Positions 34,901-42,416 of a stretch of 64,000 nt of DNA are shown here, one piece after another; positions within the stretch are counted from its first letter, which is position 1, and each line of letters opens with the position of its first letter. The translations under genes were made by a program, and so were the position numbers. The notes below the pieces were generated by a model that saw nothing but the letters and a program-made list of their open reading frames with translations, made no database searches and was not told the DNA's origin. The stretch comes from Aureitalea sp. L0-47. Lineage in GTDB: Bacteria; Bacteroidota; Bacteroidia; Flavobacteriales; Flavobacteriaceae. The stretch is from NCBI RefSeq assembly GCF_026126405.1, contig NZ_JAFMTQ010000005.1:62001-126000 (forward strand). Direction: 5' to 3'.

Positions 34901-34943
34901 TTGATACGATCAGAAACAGGGGCAGAAAAATTCTAGTCTTCAT
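31926..34943 (-). CDS. Large secreted serine hydrolase (class C beta-lactamase fold) with tandem C-terminal repeats
   Basis: 1005 aa. A signal peptide (MKTRIFLPLFLIVSTISINA) leads a ~330-aa region of unknown type. The beta-lactamase/DD-peptidase domain follows at ~330-700: SxxK is Ser384-Ile-Ser-Lys387, the Tyr motif is Y529-S-S, and WHGG near 660 takes the place of KTG. Four ~50-aa repeats (~736-940; e.g. LKNNGYNVVDIETF, MKEDGYIVSDIESY, MTSRGFALVDMEGY, KRNQGYRLSDIEYY) match the bacterial tandem repeat domain found with this fold in polyglycine hydrolases. A DxDGDxDDDG loop follows near 950, likely calcium-binding. Probably hydrolyses an amide or ester, substrate unknown. Confidence 0.88.
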   Translation of the reverse strand: MKTRIFLPLFLIVSTISINAQILDKIKKTKDKIGAVTIDKLSSDPITTSFKDVDKSEILGIEFGNDGAYSSFFEQPFDPKRGFTLEPGYYEGTFQSFCIKAGTTPPIEGGGRFYAPIKGPKADIMTAIIDGYQGNPEITQREVQLLLWAIIAKADFAKMKGPVKVTALKLLTPTQIARLSKGALDKLTRNELKKVANETPAVRAILEAEDNLRRKFYAGAKSYQEYEEIAMLAGVEPIVPGFEAGRWTKHPDGYYIRYFPKGYARTKTQIYIPESAGTTQFNPSTDIAVPPNRGQRLLQTSLPTGNPNSNTGGYIEPYEDPFCKPAFNAIIDNAVKKQMIMQNVPGLAVAVFKEGKMIHIKGYGYSDYYSKTPITTFTKMHWASISKSVTGVAAAQLEERGIGEFSVDSLITKYVTNWGPVRYQDTSGFRGMDRRHVEITLGQLLNNTSGVQHYGKGSGSGDNKLYAKVPATLDNREPPKDTLLTVPFERNTKAYGDRDNSPRGWKARKAVEIFNKSVLNDDPGMRYLYSSYGFVLAGAAIDKVSSIGYHPWVKENIIKVADLRSMDYCKDKSPGHHMNQDGMLVTYDLGCNQPVLPAGGYESNICDLAKYAYALSTGKFLDKNKTVLWDNMVTVSRSTSDATRGYSYGLNFEGTGMDLRVWHGGKHNNVRSHMEFFPADSTGIVLIAPAVYSEMPRLATYIRQELSLHPPASKDWVDGETPRDFCRENMEDGEDAFHAVWRKTNTDVLVRTGYEKSLFFDEMKHLKNNGYNVVDIETFKNGGKRYWDAVLKEGGPDTKLVSDIKLSDLKKKITSMKEDGYIVSDIESYVMGNSGRRWGAVFSKVNRYNESYFKMSRQEFLDKQQEMTSRGFALVDMEGYRTGNDFHWTGVWTADRRTILEINKSTSDLFNELDSKRNQGYRLSDIEYYFDKDKVWRIAMLWEQSTDDEFVTGEVADLDGDGDDDGRADDLHIHKFCEHMSDHHLLSSLGYELIDWERIPIEIFD

Positions 34944-35059
34944 TGGTTGGTTAGATTTGCAATGTTAATCATTGAAAATGAAGATATTAAATATCTGCGA
35001 GAACGAAAAGAAATAAGGGGTTTCGTTTGCTTGTAATCGAGAGAACTATACCCCAGGAA

Positions 35060-35701
35060 CTAATTCTTATCCTCAAGCAACGGTACAAAACGGTATTCTC
35101 CGTATTCTTTCTTGATGAATTTTTTCGGACCTTCACGGGTAATAACAGTCATGATTTGAACTGCGTCTCCAAGGGGAATTACCATCCGGCCACCAATTGC
35201 CAGTTGAGACAACAAAGACTTTGGGACGTACGGTGCACCTGCGGTTACAATGATCCCATCGTAGGGCGCTTCTTCTTCATAGCCCTGGTAACCGTCACCA
35301 AAGATCAGTTTCTTAGGCCGGTAACCAATTTTAGGAAGAAACAGTTTTGTTTTTTTGAAAAGCTCGTTCTGTCGTTCAATACTGTAAACAATCGCACCCA
35401 TTTCCAACAGTACGGCAGTTTGATACCCACTCCCTGTCCCTATTTCGAGTATCTTATCACCTTTTTCGACCTCCAGCAGTTCGGTCTGTCTCGCTACAGT
35501 GTATGGTTGAGAGATGGTTTGATCTGCTGCAATAGGAAAGGCCTTGTCTACGTATGCATGGCCTACGAAACCCGAATCCATGAACAAGTGCCTGGGAATC
35601 GTATTGATGGCATCCAGAACATTCTCATCTGTGATGCCCTTTAACCTGAGCGTATCGACAAGTTTCTTTCTAAGACCTTTATGTTTGAAGTCGTCTTTCA
35701 T
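35060..35701 (-). CDS. pcm: Protein-L-isoaspartate O-methyltransferase
   Basis: 213 aa, family-typical. It methylates isoaspartyl residues in damaged proteins using SAM as a repair step. Seen: AYVDKAFPIAADQTISQPYTVARQ, the SAM-binding motif EIGTGSGYQ (86-94), and YDGIIVTAGAPYVP. It lies divergent from the Gfo/Idh/MocA-type dehydrogenase, with about 126 bp between the start codons. Confidence 0.95.
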   Translation of the reverse strand: MKDDFKHKGLRKKLVDTLRLKGITDENVLDAINTIPRHLFMDSGFVGHAYVDKAFPIAADQTISQPYTVARQTELLEVEKGDKILEIGTGSGYQTAVLLEMGAIVYSIERQNELFKKTKLFLPKIGYRPKKLIFGDGYQGYEEEAPYDGIIVTAGAPYVPKSLLSQLAIGGRMVIPLGDAVQIMTVITREGPKKFIKKEYGEYRFVPLLEDKN

Positions 35702-35803
35702 TTACACAAAGATGAAAAGAAAGCAGCGATTATTCGAAAAAATCGATCAAAAAATCTGCTTGTCAATTCCGTTCGTCGATCCGTGATTTTCTTCAAAATC
35801 TAT

Positions 35804-35811
35804 TACCTTTG
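35804..35811 (+). promoter_or_regulatory. Predicted -7 element for the Gfo/Idh/MocA gene
   Basis: TACCTTTG, a full match to TAnnTTTG, lies 16 nt before the chosen ATG at 35828 and rules out the longer upstream reading frame. Confidence 0.5.
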
Positions 35812-35827
35812 TGCAAAACGAATTCAC

Positions 35828-36796
35828 ATGCTGAAAGCAGGCGTTCTGGGTGCCGGTCACCTCGGAAAAATCCATCTGAAACTAATCAATCAATCTCCGC
35901 GATACGAACTTGTTGGATTCTACGACGCGGATAAAAAAGCTTCCGAAGCAATCGAAAAGGAATTCGGTTATAAAAGCTACCCTAGCATGGAAGCGCTAAT
36001 CGAAGCCTGTGACATGGTAGATGTTGTAACACCTACGGTATCACATTTCGAATGTGCGGAGAAAGTGGTGTCGGCAGGAAAACATCTCTTTATAGAAAAA
36101 CCCATCACCCAAACCGTGGAAGAAGCAAATAAACTGCTCTATCTGGTACAGGAATATGGTGTTAAAGGACAGGTAGGCCATGTGGAACGTTTTAATCCGG
36201 CCTTTATGGCTGTGAAGGACATGATGGACAACCCCATGTTCGTAGAATCGCATCGTTTAGCGGAATTCAACCCCAGGGGAACTGATGTATCGGTTGTTCT
36301 GGACCTAATGATTCACGATATCGACGCTATTTTAAGCGTGGTCAATTCCGAAGTAAAAAGTATTAATTCCAGCGGGGTTTCGGTTATTTCTGAAACTCCC
36401 GATATAGCAAATGCCCGCATCGAATTTGAAAACGGTTGCGTAGCTAACCTTACTGCCAGCCGAATCTCGATGAAGAAAATGCGTAAGGCACGATTCTTTC
36501 AGCGGGACGCATATATCTCGGTGGATTTTCTGGATAAAGCCTGTGAAGTTGTGAAAATGAAGGATGCGCCAAAAGATCCGGACGACTTTGCCATGATCCT
36601 AACCAATGCCGAAGGTGTAAAAAAACAGATCTATTTCGACAACCCTGAGATCAAGGCCAATAACGCCATACTGGACGAATTGGAAACTTTTGCAGATGCC
36701 ATCGAGAATAACACAACCCCTGTTGTGACATTGGAACAGGGGACCAATGCATTGCGTGTTGCAATGCAGATCATAGAAAATTTCAAAAAACTATAA
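35828..36796 (+). CDS. Gfo/Idh/MocA-family NAD(P)-dependent oxidoreductase
   Basis: 322 aa from the ATG at 35828; the open frame runs 49 codons upstream but across the promoter and over pcm. Rossmann fingerprint GVLGAGHLGKIH (5-16) and the EKP motif at Glu90-Lys91-Pro92 (FIEKPIT) mark the family; the C-terminal domain starts near VGHVERFNPAF. It reduces or oxidises a sugar, cyclitol or similar compound; the substrate cannot be told. It lies 6 bp before the 3-hydroxyacyl-CoA dehydrogenase gene and is probably co-transcribed with it. Confidence 0.9.
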   Translation: MLKAGVLGAGHLGKIHLKLINQSPRYELVGFYDADKKASEAIEKEFGYKSYPSMEALIEACDMVDVVTPTVSHFECAEKVVSAGKHLFIEKPITQTVEEANKLLYLVQEYGVKGQVGHVERFNPAFMAVKDMMDNPMFVESHRLAEFNPRGTDVSVVLDLMIHDIDAILSVVNSEVKSINSSGVSVISETPDIANARIEFENGCVANLTASRISMKKMRKARFFQRDAYISVDFLDKACEVVKMKDAPKDPDDFAMILTNAEGVKKQIYFDNPEIKANNAILDELETFADAIENNTTPVVTLEQGTNALRVAMQIIENFKKL

Positions 36797-36802
36797 ATCG
36801 AT

Positions 36803-37690
36803 ATGAAAAATGTCGCAGTAATCGGAGCAGGAACCATGGGTAATGGAATTGCCCACACCTTTGCCCAGTTCAACTATAAAGTACAATTGATAGATGTTTC
36901 ACAGGCAGCCCTGGATAAGGGAATAGCTACGATCGGCAGGAACCTTGATCGAATGGTGACGAAAGAGAAGATTACCGAGGCAGATAAGGAGCGTACTCTT
37001 GGAAACATCACTACCTATACCAGCCTCGAGGAAGGCGTGGAATACGCAGGCCTTGTTGTAGAGGCGGCTACGGAAAATATCGATCTCAAGTTAAAGATCT
37101 TTACCGACCTTGATAAATTCTGTCCGGACGATACCATACTCGCCAGTAATACTTCCTCCATTTCCATCACTCAGATCGCTGCGGTTACTTCCAGACCCGA
37201 AATGGTGATAGGAATGCACTTTATGAACCCGGTTCCAATTATGAAGCTGGTTGAGATCATCAAGGGTTACAACACCAGTGATGATACATACAACACCGTG
37301 GCTGATATTTCGAAACAGCTGAATAAAGTTCCTGTTGAAGTAAACGACTACCCAGGGTTTGTTGCCAATCGTATCCTAATGCCAATGATAAACGAGGCCA
37401 TTGAAACCTTGTACAACGGCGTTGCAGGGGTTCAGGAGATCGACACAGTGATGAAGTTAGGAATGGCACATCCTATGGGACCTCTACAGCTGGCGGATTT
37501 CATCGGACTGGATGTATGCCTGTCCATACTGAATGTAATGTACGACGGTTTCAAGAACCCGAAATACGCACCTTGCCCATTACTGGTGAACATGGTGATG
37601 GCAGGAAAACTTGGTATAAAGAGCGGTGAAGGTTTTTACGACTATTCTGAAAGCCGGAAAGCGGAGAAGGTTTCCAGGATGTTCGCCTGA
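36803..37690 (+). CDS. 3-hydroxybutyryl-CoA dehydrogenase
   Basis: 295 aa, a stand-alone enzyme. It oxidises 3-hydroxyacyl-CoA with NAD+ or runs the reverse in butyrate/amino-acid pathways. Seen: GAGTMGNGIAH at 8-18, the catalytic pair His139 (GMHFMNPVP) and Glu151 (KLVEI), NDYPGFVANR and the C-terminal GEGFYDY. It is followed by the heptamer array and the S23-like gene. Confidence 0.94.
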   Translation: MKNVAVIGAGTMGNGIAHTFAQFNYKVQLIDVSQAALDKGIATIGRNLDRMVTKEKITEADKERTLGNITTYTSLEEGVEYAGLVVEAATENIDLKLKIFTDLDKFCPDDTILASNTSSISITQIAAVTSRPEMVIGMHFMNPVPIMKLVEIIKGYNTSDDTYNTVADISKQLNKVPVEVNDYPGFVANRILMPMINEAIETLYNGVAGVQEIDTVMKLGMAHPMGPLQLADFIGLDVCLSILNVMYDGFKNPKYAPCPLLVNMVMAGKLGIKSGEGFYDYSESRKAEKVSRMFA

Positions 37691-37691
37691 T

Positions 37692-37719
37692 CAGTTGGCA
37701 GTAAGCAGTAAGCAGTATA
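37692..37719 (+). repeat. Short CAGTNNN heptamer array (4 copies)
   Basis: CAGTTGG, CAGTAAG, CAGTAAG, CAGTATA: four in-register 7-bp units starting one base after the dehydrogenase stop and ending 18 bp before the S23-like gene. The same heptamer with opposite orientation occurs after that gene at 38131-38221. Confidence 0.85.
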
Positions 37720-37737
37720 AATTTCTTAAGGAAAAGA

Positions 37738-38106
37738 ATGAAGTTTCAAGATCTCCAGGTTTACATTAAATCAGTGGATTTGGCCATGGAGATTTTTGAA
37801 TTGTCCAAAGCTTTTCCCAAGAGTGAAACATATGCCTTAACTGATCAAATAAGACAATCATCGCGCAGTGTTTCTGCGAATATTGCCGAAGCTTACCGAA
37901 AAAGACGATATCCTAAGCACTTTACAAGTAAAATGACGGATAGTGATGCAGAAAATTCTGAAACACAAACCTGGTTAGAATTTGCCCTTAAGTGTAATTA
38001 TATTGAAGCTGAATCCTATCAAAACCTGATCGAACGATCGAATGAAGTTGGAAAACTAATTAACTTTATGATTAGTAATCCAGAAAAATTCGGTGTGAAA
38101 ATTTAA
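37738..38106 (+). CDS. Four-helix-bundle protein of the S23 / 23S rRNA intervening-sequence (IVP) family
   Basis: 122 aa. The pattern KFQDLQVYIKSVDLAMEIFELSKAFPKSETYALTDQIRQSSRSVSANIAEAYRKRR is the signature of this family, whose members form homopentameric four-helix bundles and resemble the Avd accessory protein of diversity-generating retroelements. It was first named from insertions in spirochaete 23S rRNA genes; here it is a free-standing gene. It is inserted between two unrelated genes and bracketed by inverted heptamer arrays. No reverse transcriptase or variable repeat was found nearby. Function unknown. Confidence 0.93.
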   Translation: MKFQDLQVYIKSVDLAMEIFELSKAFPKSETYALTDQIRQSSRSVSANIAEAYRKRRYPKHFTSKMTDSDAENSETQTWLEFALKCNYIEAESYQNLIERSNEVGKLINFMISNPEKFGVKI

Positions 38107-38130
38107 AATTGAATATCACATAAATCATAG

Positions 38131-38221
38131 AATACTGAACACTGAACACTGAATACTGAATACTGAACACTGAACACTGAATACTGAATACTGAACACTG
38201 AACACTGAATACTGAATACTA
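38131..38221 (-). repeat. AAYACTG heptamer array, 12 full copies plus a partial unit, with a 28-bp superperiod
   Basis: From 38131 the sequence is 12 contiguous AATACTG or AACACTG units to 38214 then AATACTA to 38221. After the first unit the variant order is C,C,T,T repeated, a 28-bp higher-order period. The unit is the reverse complement of CAGTRTT, so it is inverted relative to the array at 37692. It ends 4 bp before the ATG of the DUF1015 gene. No direct repeat/spacer structure, so not CRISPR. Confidence 0.95.
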
Positions 38222-38225
38222 ACCT

Positions 38226-39464
38226 ATGCCTAAAATCCTCCCATTCCGCGCTGTACGTCCCACCAGGGATAAGGTGAGCCTTATCGCTTCGAGGGCTTAC
38301 GACAGTTATTCGAGGGACGAAAGAGAGTCGCGGTTGAGGGATAATCCGTTCTCCTTTCTGCATATAGTTAACCCAGGTTATAAATACCACAAGGTGATTT
38401 CCGGGAAAGAGCGATACAGACTTGTTCGGAATCGCTACCAGGAATTCAAGGAAGACGGGATCTTCATTCAGGATGACAAACCCTGCTATTATGTGTACAA
38501 GATCGTTAATAGGGATGGTTTCTCATTCAAAGGGATAATTGCCGCAGCAAGTGTAGAAGATTACAAGAAGGACGCGATCAAAAAACACGAGGAGACCCTA
38601 AAGTTCAGGGAGACCATGTTCAAGAAATACCTGAAAACCGTAGGTTTTAACGCAGAGGCTGTTCTTCTCACTTATCCCGATAGCCCCGGACTCAAAGAGA
38701 TCATAGAAAAAACTATGAGCGAAAGGGCAGAATACGAATTCACTACTACATACAGAGATACACATTACCTGTGGTGCCTGGATGACGAGGCAGTACTTGC
38801 GGAAGTAGAAAGGTTGTTTGCCGAGATGCCATGTATCTATATTGCTGATGGACATCATAGAACTTCCTCATCAATGCTGCTTGCTGAAGCCATGAAGAAA
38901 GAAAATAAGGAGCATACTGGAAATGAGCCTTACAATTTCTTTATGAGCTACCTCATACCTGAAAGCGATCTGAAGATCTATGAATTCAATCGATTGGTTC
39001 GTGACCTCAATGGCATGAGCAAAGAAGAATTCCTGGTGAAGCTGGATGCCATGTATCGTATCACAGAGCTTGGACGGGAATACTACAAGCCTTCGAAGAA
39101 ACATCATTTTAGCATGTACCTCGACGGTTCATTTTATTCGTTATACCTTCGGAAGCACGACTATACTATTAATAATGCCCTTGACGCGCTGGATACACAA
39201 ATACTTCATACCACTATTCTAAAACCTATCCTGGGAATTGAGGATGCCCGAAATGACAAACGACTTCATTACGCACATGGAAAGATGGATATGGCTTACG
39301 TAAAAAGTATGGTGGACAGTGGGGAATTCAAGGTTGGTTTCGGAATGCTACCTGTAACTACTTCAGAAATGAAACAAATTGCAGATGAAGGGCTTATTAT
39401 GCCCCCTAAGAGCACCTATATCCAGCCTAAACTGCGAAGCGGTGTCACGATCTATGAATTCTAA
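38226..39464 (+). CDS. DUF1015-family protein
   Basis: 412 aa, family-typical length. Motifs: LPFRAVRPTRDKVSLI, NPFSFLHIVNPGYKYH, YIADGHHRTSSSMLLAEAM (the conserved ADGHHR), YAHGKMD and MPPKSTYIQPKLRSGVTIYEF at the end. Function is not established; some members are annotated as ParB-like or phosphatase-related. The array at 38131-38221 occupies the place where its promoter or leader would be, so expression must depend on read-through or on the array. It is followed by the YggS gene 13 bp later. Confidence 0.9.
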   Translation: MPKILPFRAVRPTRDKVSLIASRAYDSYSRDERESRLRDNPFSFLHIVNPGYKYHKVISGKERYRLVRNRYQEFKEDGIFIQDDKPCYYVYKIVNRDGFSFKGIIAAASVEDYKKDAIKKHEETLKFRETMFKKYLKTVGFNAEAVLLTYPDSPGLKEIIEKTMSERAEYEFTTTYRDTHYLWCLDDEAVLAEVERLFAEMPCIYIADGHHRTSSSMLLAEAMKKENKEHTGNEPYNFFMSYLIPESDLKIYEFNRLVRDLNGMSKEEFLVKLDAMYRITELGREYYKPSKKHHFSMYLDGSFYSLYLRKHDYTINNALDALDTQILHTTILKPILGIEDARNDKRLHYAHGKMDMAYVKSMVDSGEFKVGFGMLPVTTSEMKQIADEGLIMPPKSTYIQPKLRSGVTIYEF

Positions 39465-39477
39465 CAAGTAATATTGA

Positions 39478-40134
39478 GTGAACATTTCAGAAAACATAAA
39501 AGCATTTAAATCGGAACTACCCGAAAGCATCACCCTTGTAGCCGTATCTAAAACCAAACCGGTTTCCGATATCATGGAGGCCTATAATGAAGGTCACCGG
39601 ATCTTCGGAGAGAATAAGATACAGGAGATGGCTGCCAAGTGGGAGGAAATGCCTGCCGATGTGCAGTGGCACATGATAGGACATGTTCAGCGAAACAAGG
39701 TGAAGTACATGGCAGAATTCGTGAGCCTGGTGCATGCTGTGGACAGCTTTAAACTACTTACAGAGATCAATAAACAAGCGGCTAAGTACTATCGAACTAT
39801 CAACTGCCTGCTTCAGATTAAAATAGCCGAAGAGGACAGTAAATTCGGTATGAGTGCCGATGCGGCGAAAGAACTGCTCGAATCTTCGGAATATCAAAAT
39901 TTAAAAAACATCAGAGTGACCGGACTCATGGGTATGGCGACTTTCACCGACAACATGGAGCAGGTACGCAGGGAATTCAGGTATCTTAAGAATTTATACG
40001 ATGAATTAAAGGATCCTCATTCTTTTACTGAATTATCCATGGGAATGAGCGGAGATTTCAAAATAGCCCTTGAAGAAGGCAGCACCATGGTGCGAGTTGG
40101 AAGTGCTATCTTTGGTGAACGCAATTACGGATAA
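39478..40134 (+). CDS. yggS: YggS/PLPBP-family PLP-homeostasis protein
   Basis: 218 aa from a GTG start at 39478. It is an alanine-racemase-like TIM barrel that binds PLP and controls vitamin B6 and amino-acid homeostasis. PLP lysine is Lys25 in VAVSKTKP; other motifs are FGENKIQEM, WHMIGHVQRNK, GLMGMATFTDN and LSMGMSGDF followed by GSTMVRVGSAIFG. It is probably co-transcribed with DUF1015 upstream. Confidence 0.93.
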   Translation: MNISENIKAFKSELPESITLVAVSKTKPVSDIMEAYNEGHRIFGENKIQEMAAKWEEMPADVQWHMIGHVQRNKVKYMAEFVSLVHAVDSFKLLTEINKQAAKYYRTINCLLQIKIAEEDSKFGMSADAAKELLESSEYQNLKNIRVTGLMGMATFTDNMEQVRREFRYLKNLYDELKDPHSFTELSMGMSGDFKIALEEGSTMVRVGSAIFGERNYG

Positions 40135-40158
40135 AGAGAAATTGGCAGGACGGAAAGT

Positions 40159-41538
40159 ATGTATGCAATTCTAGATATCGAGACCACGGGAGGGAAATAC
40201 AACGAAGAAGGTATTACCGAGATCGCCATATACCGCTTCGACGGTGAGAGAATTGTGGATCAGTTCTGTAGTTTGGTGAATCCCGAACGCCGGATACAGC
40301 CATTCGTGGTAAATCTAACCGGTATTAATTCTGAAATGCTTCGGAATGCACCAAAATTTTATGAGGTGGCCAAACGCATTATCGAGATAACCGAAGATGC
40401 AGTGCTTGTAGCGCATAATGCGCAGTTCGACAACCGTATTCTTACCACAGAGTTCGACAGGTTAGGCTATAATTTTGATAAGGATACACTGTGTACGGTA
40501 GAACTCACTAAAAAACTAATCCCCGGCCTACCCTCCTACAGCCTGGGAAAACTGGTCCGTTCATTGGGGATACCATTGAGCGACAGGCACAGGGCACAGG
40601 GCGATGCCAAGGCCACAGTGACCTTATTCAAAATGTTGCTTAATAAAGACGCATCAAAAGAGATCATTCAGAAATCGGTACGAAAGGATCCTAAACGACA
40701 GCTGGAGCCAAAACTGCTGGATATTATTGAAAATGCCCCCACGGAAACAGGTGTTTATTATATGCACAGGGAAGACGGTACCGTTATATACATTGGGAAA
40801 AGCAGGAACATCAAGAAAAGACTGGTTCAGCATTTTACGAACGACTCGAAAAAGTCTAAAAAGATCCAACTCGAAGTAACTAATGTAAGCTATGAGAGAA
40901 CAGGCAACGACCTCATCGCACAGTTAAAGGAAAGTCAGGAAATCAAAAAGATAAAGCCTATTTACAACCGGGCCTTGCGCAGAACTTCTTTCAGTTATCA
41001 ACTGGCCTCCTATACCGATTCCGATGGATATATCAATCTAAAGGTGGAAAAAGCGAATGCCAGCAAGGAAGCCATAATGACTTTCAGCAATTACCAGCAA
41101 GCGAAATCCACAGTCTACAAGATCACGGAAGAGTACCAGTTATGTCAGAAACTCACCGGACTTTACAAAACCGATTCTGGTTGCTTCCTGTACTCCATAA
41201 AGGAGTGTAATGGTGCGTGTTTGATGGAGGAAGAAACAATTTCTTATAACGATCGTGTAAGCCGATTTATAGAAAAGAATAGCTACGAAAACAAGCACAT
41301 GCTTATTATTGACAAAGGCCGTGAGGTGGATGAGCGTTCTGTAATCCTGATTGAAAATGGAGAATATAAAGGGTTCGGATACTACAACCTGAATTTCCAG
41401 ATCAATAATATTGAGATTCTAAAAAGTATAATCAATACTGTAAATCCCGACAGGGACTCGAGACACTTAATTCAGAATTATCTGAGAAAAAACAAGGTCC
41501 TCGACATCGTAAAATTACCCGAAGAAGCAGCCATATAA
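40159..41538 (+). CDS. DnaQ-like exonuclease fused to a UvrC-type GIY-YIG nuclease
   Basis: 459 aa. N-terminal DEDDh exonuclease: Asp6/Glu8 (LDIETTG), Asp91 (HNAQFD), His144 and Asp149 (HRAQGDA). Then a GIY-YIG domain from about 198 (GVYYMHREDGTVIYIGKSRNIKKRL) with cysteine-containing UvrC-like middle and C-terminal parts (GCFLYSIKECNGAC). The fusion is known in Bacteroidota and actinobacteria and resembles Cho, an alternative nucleotide-excision nuclease. It probably processes damaged DNA or repair intermediates. Confidence 0.9.
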   Translation: MYAILDIETTGGKYNEEGITEIAIYRFDGERIVDQFCSLVNPERRIQPFVVNLTGINSEMLRNAPKFYEVAKRIIEITEDAVLVAHNAQFDNRILTTEFDRLGYNFDKDTLCTVELTKKLIPGLPSYSLGKLVRSLGIPLSDRHRAQGDAKATVTLFKMLLNKDASKEIIQKSVRKDPKRQLEPKLLDIIENAPTETGVYYMHREDGTVIYIGKSRNIKKRLVQHFTNDSKKSKKIQLEVTNVSYERTGNDLIAQLKESQEIKKIKPIYNRALRRTSFSYQLASYTDSDGYINLKVEKANASKEAIMTFSNYQQAKSTVYKITEEYQLCQKLTGLYKTDSGCFLYSIKECNGACLMEEETISYNDRVSRFIEKNSYENKHMLIIDKGREVDERSVILIENGEYKGFGYYNLNFQINNIEILKSIINTVNPDRDSRHLIQNYLRKNKVLDIVKLPEEAAI

Positions 41539-41544
41539 ATAAAG

Positions 41545-42411
41545 TTGCTTACTTTTATACAACAATTTAACCACGCTTTGAGTAGTCAACCACAAGCAGC
41601 ATGGAGGCGAAAGCTCCACGACATCATCTATGAGGCCGACACTCCCATGGGAAAGCTTTTTGATGTTATCCTGCTCATCCTCATTCTTCTAAGTGTCTTT
41701 TTCGTAATGCTGGAAAGTGTTGGCGGACTCCCCGAATACATCTACGAATGGCTGTACTACGGGGAATGGGTGATTACTATTTTCTTTTCTTTTGAATACA
41801 TCGCAAGGATCATAACTGTTCGTCGGCCATCGAAATATATATTCAGTTTCTATGGAATTATTGATTTTATTTCAACAATTCCGCTTTACCTCACATTTAT
41901 CCTCGCAGGAAGTAACTACTTACTCACAGTCCGTGCGTTACGACTTCTCAGGGTGTTCAGGATCCTTAAGATTACCCGATATGTGGGCGAATCCAACAAG
42001 CTTACGCGGGCTTTGCTGCATAGCCGCGCCAAGATCTTTATATTCCTGTTTGCGGTGCTTATTGTATGTATCATTGCAGGAACACTTATGTACCTTATTG
42101 AAGGTGAGGAAAGTGGATTTAAGAGTATCCCATTAAGTATTTACTGGTGTATTGTTACCCTGACCACCGTTGGCTACGGCGACATTCACCCGGTAACTCC
42201 TTTGGGCCAGACCCTTGCCGCTATCATCATGATCATGGGTTATGGTATTATCGCAGTACCCACTGGAATTATCAGTGTTGAATATGCTAAAAGCGAAGAA
42301 TACGTTCACGTTAATTCATATGCCTGCCCAAATTGTAATTCATCTAAACATAGAGATGACGCCATATTCTGCCATAAATGCGGTGAGGAACTGCATCCTG
42401 AAGAATTCTAA
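41545..42411 (+). CDS. Voltage-gated-like potassium channel with C-terminal zinc ribbon
   Basis: 288 aa. The upstream gene's stop is in the same frame at 41536-41538, so the start must be TTG at 41545 or TTG at 41578; no ATG exists before the first helix. Six membrane helices. S4 has regularly spaced arginines (RALRLLRVFRILK), and the selectivity filter is TLTTVGYGD (205-213). The C-terminal Cys261/Cys264 and Cys276/Cys279 (CPNC, CHKC) make a zinc ribbon. Cytoplasmic regulation by metal or redox is possible. The next gene, miaA, begins 5 bp later. Confidence 0.9.
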   Translation: MLTFIQQFNHALSSQPQAAWRRKLHDIIYEADTPMGKLFDVILLILILLSVFFVMLESVGGLPEYIYEWLYYGEWVITIFFSFEYIARIITVRRPSKYIFSFYGIIDFISTIPLYLTFILAGSNYLLTVRALRLLRVFRILKITRYVGESNKLTRALLHSRAKIFIFLFAVLIVCIIAGTLMYLIEGEESGFKSIPLSIYWCIVTLTTVGYGDIHPVTPLGQTLAAIIMIMGYGIIAVPTGIISVEYAKSEEYVHVNSYACPNCNSSKHRDDAIFCHKCGEELHPEEF

Positions 42412-42416
42412 ATTTC

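Noticed and set aside
34982-34996. Palindrome AGATATTAAATATCT upstream of the serine-hydrolase gene
   Set aside because: A/T-only arms are expected by chance in this AT-rich gap and no second copy was seen; kept only as a note.
35027-35644. 205-codon open frame on the plus strand over pcm
   Set aside because: It mirrors the pcm coding sequence, which has clear family motifs on the opposite strand.
35681-35827. N-terminal extension of the Gfo/Idh/MocA oxidoreductase
   Set aside because: The 49 extra codons overlap pcm and the TACCTTTG promoter element and precede the Rossmann start; the true ATG is at 35828.
38131-38221. CRISPR array
   Set aside because: The units are contiguous 7-bp repeats without spacers, and no cas gene is near.
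37692-38221. Diversity-generating retroelement
   Set aside because: The Avd-like fold alone is not enough: no reverse transcriptase, template repeat or variable repeat was found in the window.
38103-38390. 95-codon open frame on the minus strand across the heptamer array
   Set aside because: The array itself reads as repeated SVFSIQY-like residues; the rest is antisense to DUF1015. It is an artefact of the repeat.
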